DNA from: Acidobacteriota bacterium
GTDB lineage: Bacteria; Chlamydiota; Chlamydiia; Chlamydiales; Rhabdochlamydiaceae
Length of the DNA stretch: 64,000 nucleotides
Reading direction: 5' to 3'
Assembly: GCA_903970255.1 (NCBI GenBank)
Contig: CAJCHM010000045.1
Coordinates: 1 to 64,000, forward strand
The notes under the pieces were generated by a model. It worked only from the letters and a program-made list of their open reading frames with translations. It was not told the DNA's origin and searched no databases. Shown piece after piece: positions 1 to 7,894 of the stretch. A program made the position numbers and the translations under genes. Positions within the stretch are counted from its first letter, which is position 1. Each line of letters starts with the position of its first letter.

Positions 1-195
1 ACCCGATTCTGCGCATTGGATAAGGTGGATTGATTATTCATTCTGAAAGCCTATTTTGAAATATAAAGTCAGAATTTAACAGCATTAGTCCTTTTTAAAC
101 TAGTGTGTTGAGTATTGCTGTCCCATGAGCGTCCTTTTGAAAGCCCAAAAACAGCTTAACTTTGATCAGATTTTGTACTCAAATTTCATAGAGAA
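1..195. other. Left edge, no gene seen
   Basis: No convincing reading frame, RNA or terminator is visible. The stretch is AT-rich and holds one copy (115-134) of a 20-base repeat found again at 365-384. It lies outside the tRNA-Tyr-anchored island that begins near 196. Confidence 0.5.
115..134 (+). repeat. Direct repeat copy 1 flanking tRNA-Tyr remnant
   Basis: The sequence TTGCTGTCCCATgagcGTCC recurs at 365-384, differing only in the four bases shown in lower case. The two copies bracket the tRNA-Tyr remnant. Integrase arm-binding sites are one explanation, but no integrase gene is left to support it. Confidence 0.45.
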
Positions 196-255
196 AATGG
201 GGGCGGTGTGACTAGGGACACACGAAGCCCGAAGGCGAGGGATTTACAGTCAGTC
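196..255 (-). pseudogene. tRNA-Tyr 3'-half remnant, probable att site
   Basis: This stretch repeats the 3' half of the intact tRNA-Tyr at 3423-3504, from the anticodon loop through the variable arm and T arm to the acceptor end. A few substitutions and one inserted base in the T loop damage it. Upstream of the anticodon the similarity stops, so it cannot be a working tRNA. A partial 3'-end copy of a tRNA, in the same orientation as the intact gene and facing its 3' end across 3.2 kb, is the usual footprint of an integrative element. That reading is inference; the duplication itself is seen directly. Confidence 0.75.
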
Positions 256-364
256 TGAATCCAACCCCTCTCCACGCGGTCCAACACTTATCAACCTAAA
301 ATACAATATGTTATATTTAAACAGCCGTGATTAGTTATTGAGTAAACTTGTTGAAAGTGAGGCC

Positions 365-384
365 TTGCTGTCCCATTTTTGTCC
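365..384 (+). repeat. Direct repeat copy 2 flanking tRNA-Tyr remnant
   Basis: Second copy of the 20-base repeat at 115-134, reading TTGCTGTCCCATttttGTCC. It lies just inside the island, upstream of the toxin-antitoxin promoter. Confidence 0.45.
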
Positions 385-402
385 CTTGCAAGAAAAATTA
401 CA

Positions 403-432
403 TTAGCTCATATATTACCGAACGGGTATAAT
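403..432 (+). promoter_or_regulatory. Probable promoter of toxin-antitoxin operon
   Basis: A perfect -10 hexamer TATAAT (427-432) follows a weak -35 TTAGCT (403-408) at 18 bases. Translation starts 26 bases further on. Operons of this type usually repress themselves through the antitoxin; no clear operator palindrome was identified. Confidence 0.5.
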
Positions 433-457
433 AGAGGTAAATAAGAAGCCTGAGCCT

Positions 458-817
458 ATGAAACAATTGATATGGGTCGGATCTAGCCACGAAGACCTGA
501 AAGAATTCTCCCCTGCTGTATGTAGTGCTATTGGCTATGCACTCTTCTTTGCTCAAACTGGAAAAAAGCATCCCCATACAAAAGTGCTTTCAGGTATGGG
601 TGGAGCAGGGGTCATTGAAATACGGGAAAACGACCCTGGCGGAACATATAGGCTGGTTTACACCATTGAAATTGAGGACTACGTATTTGTTTTGCATGCA
701 TTTCAAAAGAAATCAAAGTCCGGAATGGCTACACCAAAACAAGAAATTGAAATGATAAAAAATCGTCTTAAGGAAGCTAGAGCTCTTTATAAAGAACTAA
801 TGAAGAGGAAAAAATGA
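458..817 (+). CDS. HigB/RelE-type toxin (Gp49-like)
   Basis: A 119-residue basic protein that fits the phage-derived Gp49-like/HigB branch of the RelE superfamily (PF05973 type). It has an N-terminal strand and helix with a hydrophobic helix around residues 24-31, a central GAGVIEIREN segment, the family's YRLVYTI strand near residue 66, then VFVLHAFQKKSKSG and a charged C-terminal helix ending in lysines. Characterised members are ribosome-dependent mRNA interferases. The stop overlaps the start of the next gene by 4 bases, so the two are translationally coupled, and toxin-first order is typical of higBA. It sits inside the tRNA-Tyr-anchored island, consistent with an addiction module that stabilises it. 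Length is normal for the family and no truncation is seen. Confidence 0.85.
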   Translation: MKQLIWVGSSHEDLKEFSPAVCSAIGYALFFAQTGKKHPHTKVLSGMGGAGVIEIRENDPGGTYRLVYTIEIEDYVFVLHAFQKKSKSGMATPKQEIEMIKNRLKEARALYKELMKRKK

Positions 818-1197
818 AAGCAAAAAAACCTAAAAAAAAGCACTTAGGAGATATTGAATATACAGAGAGTTCCGGGAATGTATTTGCCGATCTTGGCATT
901 CCTAATCCTGAAGAAGCTATGGCAAAGGCAAAAATTGCTATGAAAATACACGATACTATTAAGAAAAAGAAGCTCACTCAGGCAAAAGCTGCAAAAGTCC
1001 TCAAAATCAGCCAACCAAAAATCTCACTGCTGCTTCGCGGATACTTAACAGACTTTTCATTGGAAAGGCTGCTGCGTTTTTTAAACGATTTAGGACAAAA
1101 TGTCTGTATTTCAATAACTCCTGCCGCTCATGGACATGGCAGCACATGGGTAGGAGATTCACCCTCAAAAGCGAGCATCGCCGCATTGGGAAGATAA
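814..1197 (+). CDS. HigA-type XRE antitoxin
   Basis: A 127-residue protein with a helix-turn-helix of the HTH_37/XRE kind at about residues 45-85. It contains LTQAKAAKVLKISQPKISLL, the recognition-helix pattern of small phage-type repressors, followed by LERLLRFLNDLGQNV as seen in HigA antitoxins paired with Gp49-like toxins. The N-terminus is rich in lysine. The C-terminal tail after about residue 105 (glycine- and serine-rich) looks unrelated to the family and may be an extension caused by a shifted stop. Role by family: it binds and neutralises the preceding toxin and represses the shared promoter. The start overlaps the toxin stop by 4 bases. Confidence 0.85.
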   Translation: MKAKKPKKKHLGDIEYTESSGNVFADLGIPNPEEAMAKAKIAMKIHDTIKKKKLTQAKAAKVLKISQPKISLLLRGYLTDFSLERLLRFLNDLGQNVCISITPAAHGHGSTWVGDSPSKASIAALGR

Positions 1198-1332
1198 AGC
1201 CTTGTGAATTTTGAAAGCCTAGGCCTAAAGAGGGTTCAAAAGGTTCAGAAGCGAAATTCCTAACCCTGTAAACCTTTTGCAAGCACTACGAGATTGAAAT
1301 TTAACAGACAGTTGGAGACTGGGTAAATTTTT

Positions 1333-2163
1333 ATGAAATGCAAACCAACTAAGAACCATAATCAGATTCAAAAAGATTTTGAAACTCTTACTTTATGGCT
1401 AAACCGCATTATTAATAATCTCAAAGAAAAATTGCCAAGTTTTCACAAGCATATTGCTCAAGCATCCGCTCTCAGGCCGCTCTTTGCTCAAATCAGAACA
1501 CATTTTCAGTCGCCTATCCCAGAAAATCAAGCGCAACATTTGGTGCATTTTCTCGAGCTAACGCTATGGCTTCTTCATCTTTCCGTTTGCGCCACTTTAG
1601 CAGAAAAGACAACCAAGAACCCCAATCACGCCCAAAAATTCGTGAAAATATCCAATCAGCTATTCACTAATTTTGAATTGCAAAAAAACCATTTAGCACA
1701 AATCCTAATATCAAGATTAGAAAATTTTGACATCAATTATGGCAACACACTAATATATTCGATAATCGAAAACTTTGTTTCATTTTATAAACATTGCTGT
1801 TCTATATTTAAAAATGAACTTAAAATTGAAAAGAATCTGAAATTCAAAAACCTGAAATGCTGGGAACGTGTTTGTTTTTTTCTGGGAAAACTTAGAGATA
1901 AAACAGAACATGAATACGATATTACTTCCACAGAAGAAGTCGATCTCAAAGATTTTGACTCCGCATTGGAATTAGACAGCTCAATATCAACAGAATATCA
2001 TTCAAAAATAGGAAGTAAAGTTCATAAATACCCTCTTTCAATTCTAATCTTGTTGAGATTTTTGTTAAAAGAGGAAGGGACTTCTTTTGAAGCATTCAAT
2101 CGAGATTGGTTTTCATGCAACCAAAAGGCTTACGATCATACAGGTAAAATTGTGGGATTTTGA
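1333..2163 (+). CDS. Hypothetical protein in tRNA-Tyr island
   Basis: A 276-residue protein that I do not recognise. It is rich in lysine, asparagine and phenylalanine and predicted mostly helical. A hydrophobic stretch lies near residues 75-90 (LELTLWLLHLSVCATLAE) and a second at about 231-245 (LSILILLRFLL). No signal peptide or catalytic motif is visible. The gene is separated from the antitoxin by about 135 bases, and its AT-rich codon use differs from the core genes further right, in keeping with island cargo. It may be an orphan accessory gene; no function is proposed. Confidence 0.6.
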   Translation: MKCKPTKNHNQIQKDFETLTLWLNRIINNLKEKLPSFHKHIAQASALRPLFAQIRTHFQSPIPENQAQHLVHFLELTLWLLHLSVCATLAEKTTKNPNHAQKFVKISNQLFTNFELQKNHLAQILISRLENFDINYGNTLIYSIIENFVSFYKHCCSIFKNELKIEKNLKFKNLKCWERVCFFLGKLRDKTEHEYDITSTEEVDLKDFDSALELDSSISTEYHSKIGSKVHKYPLSILILLRFLLKEEGTSFEAFNRDWFSCNQKAYDHTGKIVGF

Positions 2164-2282
2164 GAAGAGAGCATTAACTTACAGCTCTCATTTCTAATCT
2201 GGAATTAAAACTTTCAGGGAGCGCTCTCTAGCGATGATGTTCTCTGATGCGATATATCCTCCTTACCACCCCCCAAAAAAAC

Positions 2283-2918
2283 TTAGCCCTGCGCTGTCAC
2301 ATTGAAGTTTTTTGGTTGATTAGATTCTTGATCCATTATTGTTATGGTAAACGAAGATTGGTATTCGGCTATTGGCACGAAAAAAACTTTGTTAAGATAT
2401 GAATGAGGTAAAATTATTTGATCTCTAGCGGTCTTTGATGCAAAATCATTATCTAGAAGTTCGTTTGCTTCTGAAGATTTAATCCCATCCACAACCGCTG
2501 GAATCACTAAGGGCCACGCTATTAACAAGCCAGGAATACCATAGCCTAACACCCTACCAATAGTCGAGGTATGAACCTTAGTCGTGACCGACTCATAACT
2601 TGCGCATGGCAAACTAATTCTATTTAAAGCAAACGCGTAGCTATTATCAGAGTTGTTTTGAATATACAGATGTACTGGTTGATAGCCTTTTTTGAGAACA
2701 TCCCTGTCTAGATACCTCTTGCAATCTGCCTTATTGAATGCTTTAGCCACAACCACAACATCATCTTTTCTTGCAAAAAACGAAGATGAGATAGCTGCTT
2801 CGGATGAAAGTCCATTGAGAGACGCAGCCTTATAGCTAGCACATCCAGAAAGGAGAGAGGTGGCCATTAATGAAATCACGATAATATGCGGCAGTTTGGT
2901 TTTCACGAGATTCCTCAT
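2283..2918 (-). CDS. Putative lipoprotein
   Basis: A 211-residue protein with a clear lipoprotein signal: basic N-terminus, hydrophobic core, then the lipobox LLSGC with the acylated cysteine at residue 26. A further hydrophobic segment around residues 128-143 (GIPGLLIAWPLVIPAVV) may be a membrane helix. The rest has no motif that I recognise. It is the last gene of the island before the intact tRNA-Tyr and is transcribed from the tRNA side towards the convergent gene at 1333-2163. It is probably anchored in a periplasm-facing membrane leaflet. Confidence 0.65.
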   Translation of the reverse strand: MRNLVKTKLPHIIVISLMATSLLSGCASYKAASLNGLSSEAAISSSFFARKDDVVVVAKAFNKADCKRYLDRDVLKKGYQPVHLYIQNNSDNSYAFALNRISLPCASYESVTTKVHTSTIGRVLGYGIPGLLIAWPLVIPAVVDGIKSSEANELLDNDFASKTARDQIILPHSYLNKVFFVPIAEYQSSFTITIMDQESNQPKNFNVTAQG

Positions 2919-3422
2919 ATGTTAAAAATTGAACGTCAATTTTATTAACAAATGAAATTAATTCAAGATAATAAATTAATTTAACGATGGACCAATAATT
3001 TATTTTGAAAACTTGTTACCAACTAATGGCCACACAAGAAGTCAAATCAAAAATAGCTCATTAACTGACGAATTGATTGCGCGAACTTCTTTTCTCACCT
3101 GCATCTTTTCTTTGCGCCTTTGTACAGCCTCGCGAGTTCGTTTCCCGTATGCTACTAACGAAGGCAAAAAGAAGCAACAAGAGATATATAATCCCATGCA
3201 ATCCCATTGAAAGTCATTGGTTAGCAGAGAAATACGATATATCTAAGCGCCTTGGGGGATATAAGGGGAGACAAACAAAAAAATTGTCGAAACAGCGTCT
3301 TCTAAAAGACAAATGTCATGTGTTGTATTTTTTTGCGGCGATTCCCCCCTCATTTACCCCAAGGGGGTATAGGAATGGGGATACCCGAGAACGTTTTTTA
3401 AGGTGATTTTGTCTATGGAAAA
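2919..3422. other. Gene-free stretch between lipoprotein and tRNA-Tyr
   Basis: Two short overlapping open frames exist here, but their composition is not coding-like and they lack ribosome binding sites. A loose inverted repeat (CTTGGGG near 3250 against CCCCAAG near 3359) is too imperfect to call an element. No integrase remnant was recognised. Confidence 0.5.
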
Positions 3423-3504
3423 TGGGGGCGGTGTGACTCGAACACACGAAGACCGAAGCCGAGGGATTTACAGTCCCTTGCAATTGCCGCTATGCGACAC
3501 CCCC
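3423..3504 (-). tRNA. tRNA-Tyr (GTA)
   Basis: Folds as an 82-nt class II tRNA: 7-bp acceptor (GGGGGTG with CGCCCCC), anticodon stem AGGGA/TCCCT with loop CTGTAAA (anticodon GTA), a long variable arm and a T arm GTGTG TTCGAGT CACAC, with discriminator A. CCA is not encoded. Its 3' end points left, where a damaged copy of the same 3' half lies at 196-255; the gene has evidently served as an integration site. Confidence 0.96.
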
Positions 3505-3528
3505 GCGAACAAAGAAGGATGGAATGAA

Positions 3529-3600
3529 TGCTGGCGAAAGGACTTGAACCCTCAACCGTCCGCTTACAAGGCGGATGCTCTACCATTGAGCTACACCAGC
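3529..3600 (-). tRNA. tRNA-Thr (TGT)
   Basis: A 72-nt cloverleaf with acceptor GCTGGTG/CGCCAGC, anticodon stem TCCGC/GCGGA with loop CTTGTAA (anticodon TGT), T loop TTCAAGT and discriminator A. It lies 24 bases upstream of tRNA-Tyr on the same strand, so the two are probably cotranscribed. Confidence 0.96.
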
Positions 3601-3653
3601 GTTAAGAGCCAGAACTATAGCACGCTGCGATTTTTTTACTCAAGAACTTTGCA

Positions 3654-3881
3654 TCACATCACAGGATTCGGGGGTTCCTGCGGGGGATTTTTAGGTGCAG
3701 ATGCTCTATTGAAAAAGAGGGAGGAGACCTTCGATGTCTCTTGAGTCTCTTGAGGCTTAGGTAGGGCTGTAGAAAGCAATTGAGCATTAATCTTCTTGTG
3801 CTTTTGTTGCATTTCACAACACTTCTTAAATTTTTTGCCTGAACCACAAGGACAGGGGTCATTTCTCCCAACTTTATGCAT
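3654..3881 (-). CDS. Small SEC-C zinc-binding motif protein
   Basis: A 75-residue protein whose N-terminus (residues 5-25) is a SEC-C motif: [18 protein letters not shown], the zinc-binding CxC(x)nCC arrangement first seen at the SecA C-terminus. The remainder is a proline- and serine-rich tail without recognisable structure. SEC-C motifs bind SecB or ribosomal partners in known cases. A second one is fused to methionine aminopeptidase at 56518 in this window. The gene is upstream of the tRNA-Thr/tRNA-Tyr pair on the same strand. The specific role is unknown. Confidence 0.75.
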   Translation of the reverse strand: MHKVGRNDPCPCGSGKKFKKCCEMQQKHKKINAQLLSTALPKPQETQETSKVSSLFFNRASAPKNPPQEPPNPVM

Positions 3882-4016
3882 GAAAACCTCTTAAAAAATA
3901 TGATTCAAGATAGCGTAAAAACCAGGATTGCGTCCACTAAAAACAGATAGTGACATTAATGGAAAAGAGGTAAACTTGGACCCAAAAATCGACTGAAAGC
4001 TCGAAATTCTGGATTT

Positions 4017-4775
4017 ATGGAAAAAATGTTGAATTTGCATTTCCCTATTGCGCGGCCTCCTTGGAGCAAACTAGGTCGCCGTTTAGAGAGCATGTGCCGC
4101 AAGGCTATTTTTGAATTTGGACTCTTTGAGGAGTCTCAAAAAATTGCGATTGCTCTCAGTGGCGGCAAGGATAGTCTGGCTTTGCTTTATCTTTTAAAGG
4201 CAATTTCGGGAAGAGGCTTGCCGGAACTTGAAATCACAGCCATCCATGTGGGGGGGCCTTTTTCCTGCGGGGCTGGGGTAAGCCAAAGTTTTTTGAAAGG
4301 GATCTGTCGGGAACTTGGGTGTGCTTATCTATCCTGTGAATCCAAACAAAAGAGGGAAACTCTCGAGTGCTATAGTTGCTCAAGAGAGAGGCGGAGCCTG
4401 ATATTTGAGGCTGCAAAAAGTGTAGGTGCCAATACAGTTGCTTTTGGCCATCATCGGGATGATAGCGTACAAACTTTGTTGATGAATCTTTTGCACAAGG
4501 GGGAATTTGCTGCTATGCTGCCTAAGGTTCCCATGCACGATTATGGAATTACTATTATCCGCCCCCTCATTTTCATTGGGGAAGATGAAATTAAAGAATT
4601 TGCTAAAATGCATGGCTTTGCGCGGATCGTCTGTCAATGTCCTGTTGGTCAGGATTCAATGCGTAAGAAAACAAAGGACCTTGTTACAGAGATGGAAAAG
4701 ATTTTCCCAAATGTTAGAGAGAACCTTGCCTCTGCTTCTTTGCTCTATGGATCAAAAAAAGCTTTGAAAAGATGA
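4017..4775 (+). CDS. ttcA: TtcA-like PP-loop tRNA thiolation enzyme
   Basis: A 252-residue PP-loop ATPase. The N-type ATP pyrophosphatase loop SGGKDS is at residues 48-53, a CxxC (CYSC) at 118-121, GHHRDD at 144-149 and a further cysteine pair CQC at 206-208. This layout matches TtcA, which adenylates and thiolates cytidine 32 of some tRNAs using an iron-sulfur cluster held by the CxxC and a third cysteine. Length is a little below E. coli TtcA (about 310) and the C-terminus is short. The TilS alternative is less likely because TilS lacks the CxxC. The start is not strongly supported by a ribosome binding site; an in-frame ATG 9 bases later is also possible. Confidence 0.8.
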   Translation: MEKMLNLHFPIARPPWSKLGRRLESMCRKAIFEFGLFEESQKIAIALSGGKDSLALLYLLKAISGRGLPELEITAIHVGGPFSCGAGVSQSFLKGICRELGCAYLSCESKQKRETLECYSCSRERRSLIFEAAKSVGANTVAFGHHRDDSVQTLLMNLLHKGEFAAMLPKVPMHDYGITIIRPLIFIGEDEIKEFAKMHGFARIVCQCPVGQDSMRKKTKDLVTEMEKIFPNVRENLASASLLYGSKKALKR

Positions 4776-4843
4776 TTCCAGGTTGAACTGGCTTATCTCT
4801 GTGTGCTATAAAGAGTATTTATAACTCTCTGGAGGCTATCATT

Positions 4844-6277
4844 ATGCATGTTGGGGAACTCCTTGCGGTACTCTGTTACTTTGCAATCTTGCTGACGATT
4901 GGTTTTATTTCTTATCGCAAGCATATCTCTGCGACAGATTTCATTATCGGCAATCGGTCGATGAACTACTGGCTGACAGCCCTTGCCGCCCATGCTAGCG
5001 ACATGAGCAGCTGGTTGTTTATGGGGTATCCTGCAGTCATCTTTACTGGCGGGCTCTTTAATAGTTGGAATGCAGTTGGTTTGCTTGTGTTTATGTACCT
5101 TAACTGGCAACTGATCGCTCCAAAAATCCGCATTGCAACAGAGCAATATAACAGTCTGACCTTCTCCTCTTTTTTTGAGAGCAGACTTGCCGATACCTCA
5201 GGGCGCATTAGGGTCTTTACCGCGTTTATGTCATTGGTCTTTTATACAATCTACATCTCGGCAGGATTGGTGGGTCTTGGATTACTACTAGAGACTCTAT
5301 TTAACGTCGAATATGGTTTAGGGATTGTGATTGGGATTGTGATTGTCATCCCCTATGTTTTTATTGGGGGATACAAAACACTGGCCTGGATAGATTTGTT
5401 CCAGGGTTTCTTTTTACTGGCTGTCATCATTTTTGTACCCTTCTTCATGTTGGGCAAGGTGGGAGGATGGTCGGGAATCTCTAATGCGGTGACTATGAAA
5501 AACCTGACACTGACACTTTTCCCCAACTATTCTGTAAAAACATTTATTGAAATTATCACAATGACTGCTGGCTGGGGATTAGGATATTTCGGACAACCCC
5601 ACATCGTGACAAAATTCATGGGAATTCGCAATGTACATGAAATTTATAAATCCAAAATCATCGGCATGAGCTGGATGTGCCTCTCTTTAAGCGCAGCCAC
5701 TTTTGTTGGACTTGTCGGCATTGCTTTCTTCACACATGGACTGGATAACTCAGAGCTTGTTTTCATCGACATCGTGAAAAACTCCTTTCCCCCATTTCTG
5801 ATAGGATTTATCCTTTGCGCGGTTCTTGCTGCAACAATCAATGCAATGAGTTCACAGGTGCTAGTGCTCACCTCAAGCATCACCGAGGACTTCTACAAAA
5901 GGATCATCCGTACAAATGCATCCTCAAGTGAGCTCCTCATCGTTGCAAGGCTTGGAGTTATTTTAGTTTCAATGATCGCTTTTCTGATTGCTTATGCACA
6001 AATCAGCACGATCTACTCTCTTGTGTTGTACGCATGGTCCGGGTTGGGATCTTCTTTTGGGCCCCTCCTGCTTTTGTCGCTTTATTGGAAAAAGATCAAC
6101 AAATATGGTGCCTGGGCTGGGATCCTCTCCGGAGGAATCATTGCAGGTGTTTGGCCCTATTTTAACGACACTTATTCCCTCAATGTCCCCTCGATGATTC
6201 CCGGGTTTTTCTCGAGTTTTGCACTAATCATCATTGTTTCATTGATGACAGCAGAAAAAGAAGAAACAGCCGCTTAA
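4844..6277 (+). CDS. putP: PutP-type sodium:solute (proline) symporter
   Basis: A 477-residue protein with about 13 hydrophobic segments and no long soluble domain. Family signatures of the sodium:solute symporters are present: DFIIGNRSMNYWLTALAAHASDMSSW near residues 32-57, the helix-2 region GYPAVIFTGG, GYKTLAWIDLFQGF near residue 180 and GYFGQPHIVTKFM near residue 245. These match the PutP proline branch best. It would import proline or a related amino acid with sodium across the inner membrane, a plausible nutrient route for an intracellular bacterium. The ATG at 4844 follows CTGGAGG at good spacing. surE starts 16 bases after its stop, so the two probably share a transcript. Confidence 0.88.
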   Translation: MHVGELLAVLCYFAILLTIGFISYRKHISATDFIIGNRSMNYWLTALAAHASDMSSWLFMGYPAVIFTGGLFNSWNAVGLLVFMYLNWQLIAPKIRIATEQYNSLTFSSFFESRLADTSGRIRVFTAFMSLVFYTIYISAGLVGLGLLLETLFNVEYGLGIVIGIVIVIPYVFIGGYKTLAWIDLFQGFFLLAVIIFVPFFMLGKVGGWSGISNAVTMKNLTLTLFPNYSVKTFIEIITMTAGWGLGYFGQPHIVTKFMGIRNVHEIYKSKIIGMSWMCLSLSAATFVGLVGIAFFTHGLDNSELVFIDIVKNSFPPFLIGFILCAVLAATINAMSSQVLVLTSSITEDFYKRIIRTNASSSELLIVARLGVILVSMIAFLIAYAQISTIYSLVLYAWSGLGSSFGPLLLLSLYWKKINKYGAWAGILSGGIIAGVWPYFNDTYSLNVPSMIPGFFSSFALIIIVSLMTAEKEETAA

Positions 6278-6292
6278 AAATTGGAAATATTT

Positions 6293-7066
6293 ATGCAAAA
6301 AAAACCTACTATACTCATTACTAACGATGATGGCATCATGGCACCGGGTCTTAAGCATTTATGGGAAGCTATCGTCGATATCGCTGATGTCTATATTGTT
6401 GCGCCGTCCACTGAACAATCAGGTGTTGGCCTTTCGATCACGATCCGCAACCCGATCCAAATTCTGCCAGTCGTTTGGGAAAAGGCAACCCAAGCATGGA
6501 CTGTGACTGGGACTCCTGCCGATTGCGTCAGATTAGGGATGAGCGTCCTTCTCGACACTCCGCCTGACCTGATCGTTTCCGGAATCAATCGAGGGGCTAA
6601 CTCAGGGAGAAACGTTCTTTATAGCGGAACTATTGGCGGTGTCATCGAGGGTATCCTGCGCGATGTTCCCGGGATTGCATTTTCTTGCGTGGATTTCGCA
6701 AATCCAGACTACAAAAAAGCAACCCCTCTCATTGCTCCTCTTGTCAAACACATACTCGAGCATCCCCTTCCCAAAGGAGTGTTGCTGAATGTCAATTTCC
6801 CCGATACTGAGGAGATTTTAGGGATAAAATTTGCACGTCAGGGAAGAGGATTTTGGATTGAGAGTCCCGATAAGCGCCTTCATCCAGAGGGGCATGCCTA
6901 CTACTGGCTAGGGGGCAAATGGCACGAACAGATCGAAGATGAAGAGAGCGACGTCCATTTACTAAAACAGGGTTTTGCAGCCGCAGTGCCAATTCAGATC
7001 AATGAGCTGACCGACTTATCCCATTTTTACAAGCGCAAAGAACACTTCAATAAGGCCTTTAACTAA
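6293..7066 (+). CDS. surE: 5'/3'-nucleotidase SurE
   Basis: The 257-residue product carries the SurE hallmark LITNDDG at residues 7-13, the metal-binding aspartate pair, then SGVG (about residue 43), GTPADCV and SGINRGANSG (about 98-107), and GTIGG. SurE removes phosphate from nucleoside monophosphates in a metal-dependent way. The reading frame opens 12 bases earlier at a TTG (6281), but the ATG at 6293 has GGAAA at suitable spacing and gives the usual N-terminus. It follows putP closely and converges with the lipoprotein gene at 7063, with which it shares 4 bases. Length is normal. Confidence 0.93.
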   Translation: MQKKPTILITNDDGIMAPGLKHLWEAIVDIADVYIVAPSTEQSGVGLSITIRNPIQILPVVWEKATQAWTVTGTPADCVRLGMSVLLDTPPDLIVSGINRGANSGRNVLYSGTIGGVIEGILRDVPGIAFSCVDFANPDYKKATPLIAPLVKHILEHPLPKGVLLNVNFPDTEEILGIKFARQGRGFWIESPDKRLHPEGHAYYWLGGKWHEQIEDEESDVHLLKQGFAAAVPIQINELTDLSHFYKRKEHFNKAFN

Positions 7067-7482
7067 GGGGATTGCGCTCTCTTTTTTACAAGTGAGCGCT
7101 CATAGGCATCCAGCCGCACTAATGCCTCTTGCTGAGTTCTTTCAATAATTTCCCTTCCTCCTTCGATAGAATAAATGCGCCGAAGCTCTTCCTCTAATTG
7201 ATCATCGCCACTGCGCTCAGGAAAAAGGTATTCGCCTTCATCATTATCAAGATGCTCTTGTTGAAACTCTCGTGCTTCAATCATCAAATTGACCAAAGAT
7301 TCGAATTGTTTTTTTAGAATCGGCTCAGATCGTAAGAGCTGCTCCCTGTTCTCTATTTTTTTTAAGCTCGCAACGAGCACTTGGCATCGCGTTTTTCCTT
7401 CCCGATAAAACTCCTCAGAAGAATTTGGAGAACAACTGTAGAGTAATAAAAAAACACCAAAAACAATCCGCACTCGTCTCAT
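7063..7482 (-). CDS. Small putative lipoprotein
   Basis: Starting at the ATG at 7482 (MRRVRIVFGVFLLLYSCSP) gives a 139-residue protein with a short, basic-hydrophobic lipoprotein signal; cysteine 17 is the likely lipidated residue. The frame extends upstream to 7542 but those 20 codons read poorly. The mature part is charged and helical, with EREQLLRSEP-like heptads suggestive of a coiled coil, and has no motif that I recognise. It converges with surE, the two stop codons overlapping. It is probably a conserved chlamydial envelope protein; the function is unknown. Confidence 0.65.
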   Translation of the reverse strand: MRRVRIVFGVFLLLYSCSPNSSEEFYREGKTRCQVLVASLKKIENREQLLRSEPILKKQFESLVNLMIEAREFQQEHLDNDEGEYLFPERSGDDQLEEELRRIYSIEGGREIIERTQQEALVRLDAYERSLVKKRAQSP

Positions 7483-7650
7483 TTTTTTAACCCCCCCCTT
7501 TTTCTCAATAAAAACTATAGCTGCAAATGTGGGCAAGCACAAGTTTTTAAGTTATTTTTTACTGCGATGAGCTAAAAAAAGTGCATCATCTGGGTAAAAG
7601 CACTTGTGAAAAATTGAGATGCTCTTTAAGATATATACTTTGATTGCACC

Positions 7651-7723
7651 GGGCGTATAGCTCAGTTGGTAGAGCGCCTGTCTTACACACAGGTGGTCAT
7701 AGGTTCGAGTCCTTTTGCGCCCA
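7651..7723 (+). tRNA. tRNA-Val (TAC)
   Basis: A 73-nt cloverleaf: acceptor GGGCGTA/TGCGCCC, D arm GCTC..GAGC, anticodon stem CCTGT/ACAGG with loop CTTACAC (anticodon TAC), T loop TTCGAGT and discriminator A. CCA is not encoded. Confidence 0.96.
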
Positions 7724-7737
7724 AGGCCCTCCACTAC

Positions 7738-7811
7738 GCGGGAGTAGTTCAATTGGTTAGAGCACTGCCCTGTCACGGCAGAAGTTGCGGGTTCGAGCCC
7801 CGTCTCCCGCG
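7738..7811 (+). tRNA. tRNA-Asp (GTC)
   Basis: A 74-nt cloverleaf: acceptor GCGGGAG/CTCCCGC, anticodon stem CTGCC/GGCAG with loop CTGTCAC (anticodon GTC), T loop TTCGAGC and discriminator G. It lies 14 bases after tRNA-Val, so the two form one transcript. Confidence 0.96.
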
Positions 7812-7894
7812 TTTCCCTTTTAAAACGAACCACTTTTTTCTGTACAAACCTAATACAATTCGTTATTCAACTGTAGAAAGAGGTTAGACCTACT

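Noticed and set aside
3245-3370. Possible inverted repeat (CTTGGGG near 3250, CCCCAAG near 3359)
   Set aside because: Only about seven exact bases and poor extension; far weaker than the real palindromes in this window.
3013-3406. Two overlapping open frames (65 and 109 codons) before tRNA-Tyr
   Set aside because: No ribosome binding site, composition not coding-like, and one runs to the tRNA gene; treated as non-coding.
3403-3744. 113-codon plus-strand frame across both tRNA genes
   Set aside because: It is the antisense reading of tRNA-Tyr and tRNA-Thr.
7552-7887. Open frames on both strands over tRNA-Val and tRNA-Asp
   Set aside because: They read through tRNA genes and have no independent support.
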